Source: Chitinophagales bacterium (GTDB lineage Bacteria > Bacteroidota > Bacteroidia > Chitinophagales > Chitinophagaceae). From it: a stretch of DNA of 64,000 nt. Below, one piece after another: positions 61,897 through 64,000 of the stretch (the stretch's first letter is position 1; the number at the start of each line of letters is the position of its first letter). A model generated the notes under the pieces. It was not told where the DNA came from and did not search any database. It saw only the letters and a program-made list of their open reading frames with translations. The position numbers were made by a program, and so were the translations under genes. The DNA lies in assembly GCA_017303415.1 (NCBI GenBank), contig JAFLBJ010000001.1:1736001-1800000 (forward strand). Direction: 5' to 3'.

Positions 61897-64000
61897 CTAC
61901 CTCAAAAAGAGTATCTCCCTATACTTCGGCAAATACCACTCCCGGTCGTCCACCAGCAATTCCAGTTTATCTACATGGTATCTGATCTGGTCGAAGAAGG
62001 CGTCTTTGACCTGGCTTTGATAACTGATGGCCATGGTCCTTGTTTCGGTCATGGCATTGCAGATTTTGCGCGCCTCGATCATTTTTTCTACGAGGTCGGA
62101 TGTTTTATTGATGTGCTCGGATAATTTTTCCAGGATCTGTTTTTGATTGGCGTAGGCCGACTCCGGCATGCCCAGCGACTGCAGACTCTGGATATTCTGA
62201 GCCAGTCTTGTTTGATAGCGAATGGCCGGGGGCAATATATGACTGGTGGCCAGTTCGCCCATGATACGTCCTTCGATCTGTACCCGCTTAATGTATTTTT
62301 CCAGTTCGATCTCATGACGTGCTTCCAACTCTGCATGTGTATAGATGCCGTTGATTTCAAAAAGGTGTTTGGCTTTTTCGGTCAGCATGGCATCCAGTGC
62401 CAGCGGAGTGGTCTTTACATTCGCGAGGCCACGACGCTCAGCTTCTTTTTCCCATTCCTGACTATATCCATCTCCTTCAAAAAGCACTTTCTCACTGGCC
62501 ACGATATATTCCCGGATCACATGCATGATGGCGATCTCTTTCTTTTCCCCTTTCTCAATATGTGAATCCACATCTTCCTTGAACTGACGAAGGGTTTGGG
62601 CCATGATCGTATTCAATACGGTCATCGGGTTGCCACAGTTGGCAGAAGATCCCACAGCTCTGAACTCAAATTTGTTTCCGGTAAAGGCAAAGGGTGAAGT
62701 GCGGTTCCGGTCTGTATTGTCCATCAGCAACTCAGGAATGCTCTTGTGAATATCGATCTTGAGCATACTCTCATCGGTCTCGTCCATTTTATCAGTCACA
62801 CGTTCTTTTACTTCCTGTAATACCTTGCTCAGGTAGTCACCAATAAAGACGGATATGATGGCAGGGGGTGCTTCGTTGGCACCGAGACGGTGATCATTTC
62901 CCGCCGAAGCGATCGAGGCCCGCAGGATATCGGCATAATCATGTACGGCCTTGATGGTATTGACAAAAAAGGTAAGGAACATCAGGTTGGTCTTCGGTGT
63001 TTTACCCGGAGCCAGCAGGTTGATGCCTGTATCCGTACTCATGCTCCAGTTATTGTGTTTACCGGAGCCATTGATAGCCGCAAAGGGTTTTTCATGGAGC
63101 AACACACGCAACTTGTGGCGTTTGGCTACCCGGGCCATGATGTCCATCAACAATGTATTATGGTCTACGGCCAGATTACACTCTTCGTAGATAGGGGCAC
63201 ATTCAAACTGGGCAGGTGCCACTTCATTATGCCTTGTACGCAGGGGAATACCCAGTTTATAAGCCTCTTCCTCATAGTCGCGCATATAAGCATATACACG
63301 CTCGGGAATGGAACCAAAATAATGGTCTTCCAATTGCTGGCCCTTGGCGGAACTATGTCCATAAACAGCGCGGCCACAAAGTACCAGATCGGGACGTGCA
63401 TTGAACATCGCCTCATCGATCACAAAATATTCCTGTTCCCAACCCAGGGTAGCCTGAACATGGGTAACGTTTTTATCAAAATAATGGCATACGTCAAGAG
63501 CGGCTTTGTTCAGGGCATCCAGTGCTTTCAGCAATGGCGCTTTATAGTCCAGCGATTCGCCGGTATAGGAAACAAAGATGGTGGGGATACAAAGTGTGGC
63601 ACCCTGCCCGATCTCAATGATAAAAGCAGGGGAGGAGGGATCCCAGGCAGTATATCCGCGGGCCTCGAAGGTAGCTCTTAACCCACCCGACGGGAAGGAA
63701 GATGCATCAGGTTCCTGTTGGATCAGCGCGTCGCCGTCAAATTGTTCAATGGCTGTGCCGTCTCCTTTTAAGGTAAAAAAGGAATCATGTTTTTCGGCGG
63801 TGGTTCCGGTCAGCGGTTGAAACCAGTGGGTATAGTGTGTCACGCCTTTGCTCTCTGCCCAGGCCTTGATCCCATTGGCGATCTGATTGGCCATCGCCCG
63901 GTCGATCTTTTGACCGGCCTTTATGGAGGACATCAGGCTTTTGTAGGCTTCATCACTCAAATATTCGCGGGCTACTTTGGCGGTAAATACATTGGAGCCG
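61897..64000 (-). CDS. glnN: Glutamine synthetase type III, N-terminus outside the window
   Basis: About 700 residues are seen; the frame is open to position 64000 and gives GSNVFTAKVAREYLSDEAYK upstream of the first ATG-like start, so the N-terminus is cut off. GSIII hallmarks are THWFQPLTGTTAEKHDSF, the ATP/glutamate-site segments GWEQEYFVID and NGSGKHNNWS, and NRTSPFAFTGNKFEFRAVGS. The enzyme makes glutamine from glutamate and ammonia; type III dodecamers are common in Bacteroidota. The rest of the gene lies to the right. Confidence 0.95.
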   Translation of the reverse strand, partial: GSNVFTAKVAREYLSDEAYKSLMSSIKAGQKIDRAMANQIANGIKAWAESKGVTHYTHWFQPLTGTTAEKHDSFFTLKGDGTAIEQFDGDALIQQEPDASSFPSGGLRATFEARGYTAWDPSSPAFIIEIGQGATLCIPTIFVSYTGESLDYKAPLLKALDALNKAALDVCHYFDKNVTHVQATLGWEQEYFVIDEAMFNARPDLVLCGRAVYGHSSAKGQQLEDHYFGSIPERVYAYMRDYEEEAYKLGIPLRTRHNEVAPAQFECAPIYEECNLAVDHNTLLMDIMARVAKRHKLRVLLHEKPFAAINGSGKHNNWSMSTDTGINLLAPGKTPKTNLMFLTFFVNTIKAVHDYADILRASIASAGNDHRLGANEAPPAIISVFIGDYLSKVLQEVKERVTDKMDETDESMLKIDIHKSIPELLMDNTDRNRTSPFAFTGNKFEFRAVGSSANCGNPMTVLNTIMAQTLRQFKEDVDSHIEKGEKKEIAIMHVIREYIVASEKVLFEGDGYSQEWEKEAERRGLANVKTTPLALDAMLTEKAKHLFEINGIYTHAELEARHEIELEKYIKRVQIEGRIMGELATSHILPPAIRYQTRLAQNIQSLQSLGMPESAYANQKQILEKLSEHINKTSDLVEKMIEARKICNAMTETRTMAISYQSQVKDAFFDQIRYHVDKLELLVDDREWYLPKYREILFLR

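Overview
The window is a piece of a Bacteroidota chromosome, most likely from the Chitinophagaceae or a close relative. Supporting signs are several TAnnTTTG -7 promoter boxes with a TTTG-like -33 element about 20 bp upstream, weak Shine-Dalgarno signals, a class III glutamine synthetase, a fused E1 alpha/beta dehydrogenase, DUF1573 proteins, a BlaI/BlaR1-type pair with a TonB-plug-like tail, and a PGKG-less elongation factor P. Two sequence regimes are visible by eye. Positions 1 to about 9,700 are clearly AT-rich, and the rest is close to balanced GC.

Positions 1-9,698 look like the right-hand part of an integrated element. It ends with a tyrosine integrase beside the 3' end of a tRNA-Asp gene, and it carries a helix-turn-helix/excisionase-like protein, a RecA-like ATPase, a zinc-finger protein, a PIN-domain protein and an ImmA-type peptidase cut by the window edge. 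Its most interesting cargo is a tightly packed minus-strand operon (4467 to 870): HhH-GPD DNA glycosylase, a small Gly/Ser-rich-tailed protein, a PfkB-nucleoside deoxyribosyltransferase fusion, a QueC-like enzyme and a SagB/nitroreductase-like oxidoreductase. There is no queuosine pathway around it. The QueC plus OGG-like pairing recalls type IV CBASS and Qat defence, but the gene set is different, so this is my main candidate for an undescribed nucleobase-based system. The integrase has His where the catalytic Tyr should be.

Positions 9,773-34,414 are mostly housekeeping: accA, dapA, a secreted esterase, RNase Z with a STAS protein, clpC, cmk with a K+ channel, FKBP isomerase, an exonuclease/GIY-YIG fusion, an RNA methyltransferase, lipase, aminotransferase, pfkB, TPR, aspartyl protease and CBM48 proteins, DUF1573 pair, E1 dehydrogenase, PhzF and a DCC protein.

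Positions 34,466-44,452 form a second coherent system. A TPR histidine kinase and a NarL/LuxR response regulator sit beside an operon of six secreted or lipoprotein genes including a cholesterol-dependent-cytolysin-like protein, and a further CARDB-type secreted protein. Three copies of CTACAT-N4-ATGTAG lie at exactly the same position relative to Bacteroidota promoter elements, in front of the regulator, the cytolysin operon and the CARDB gene. This defines a likely regulon.

Positions 44,465-64,000 return to core functions: YebC, two APC permeases, a DAACS symporter, DedA, MFS, a family 9 glycosyltransferase, a 36-residue membrane peptide, an ABC-F protein, mdh, blaI/blaR1-like, efp-accB-accC, and the 3' part of glnN, which runs off the right edge.

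The core part is also studded with degenerate heptanucleotide arrays (TAGCTNN, GTGANNN and TGTCATC types). They often face each other as inverted arrays around a hairpin at gene ends, and in three genes they supply the stop codon. Two longer palindromic repeat families (copies at 12867/61624 and 19550/53268) are present too.
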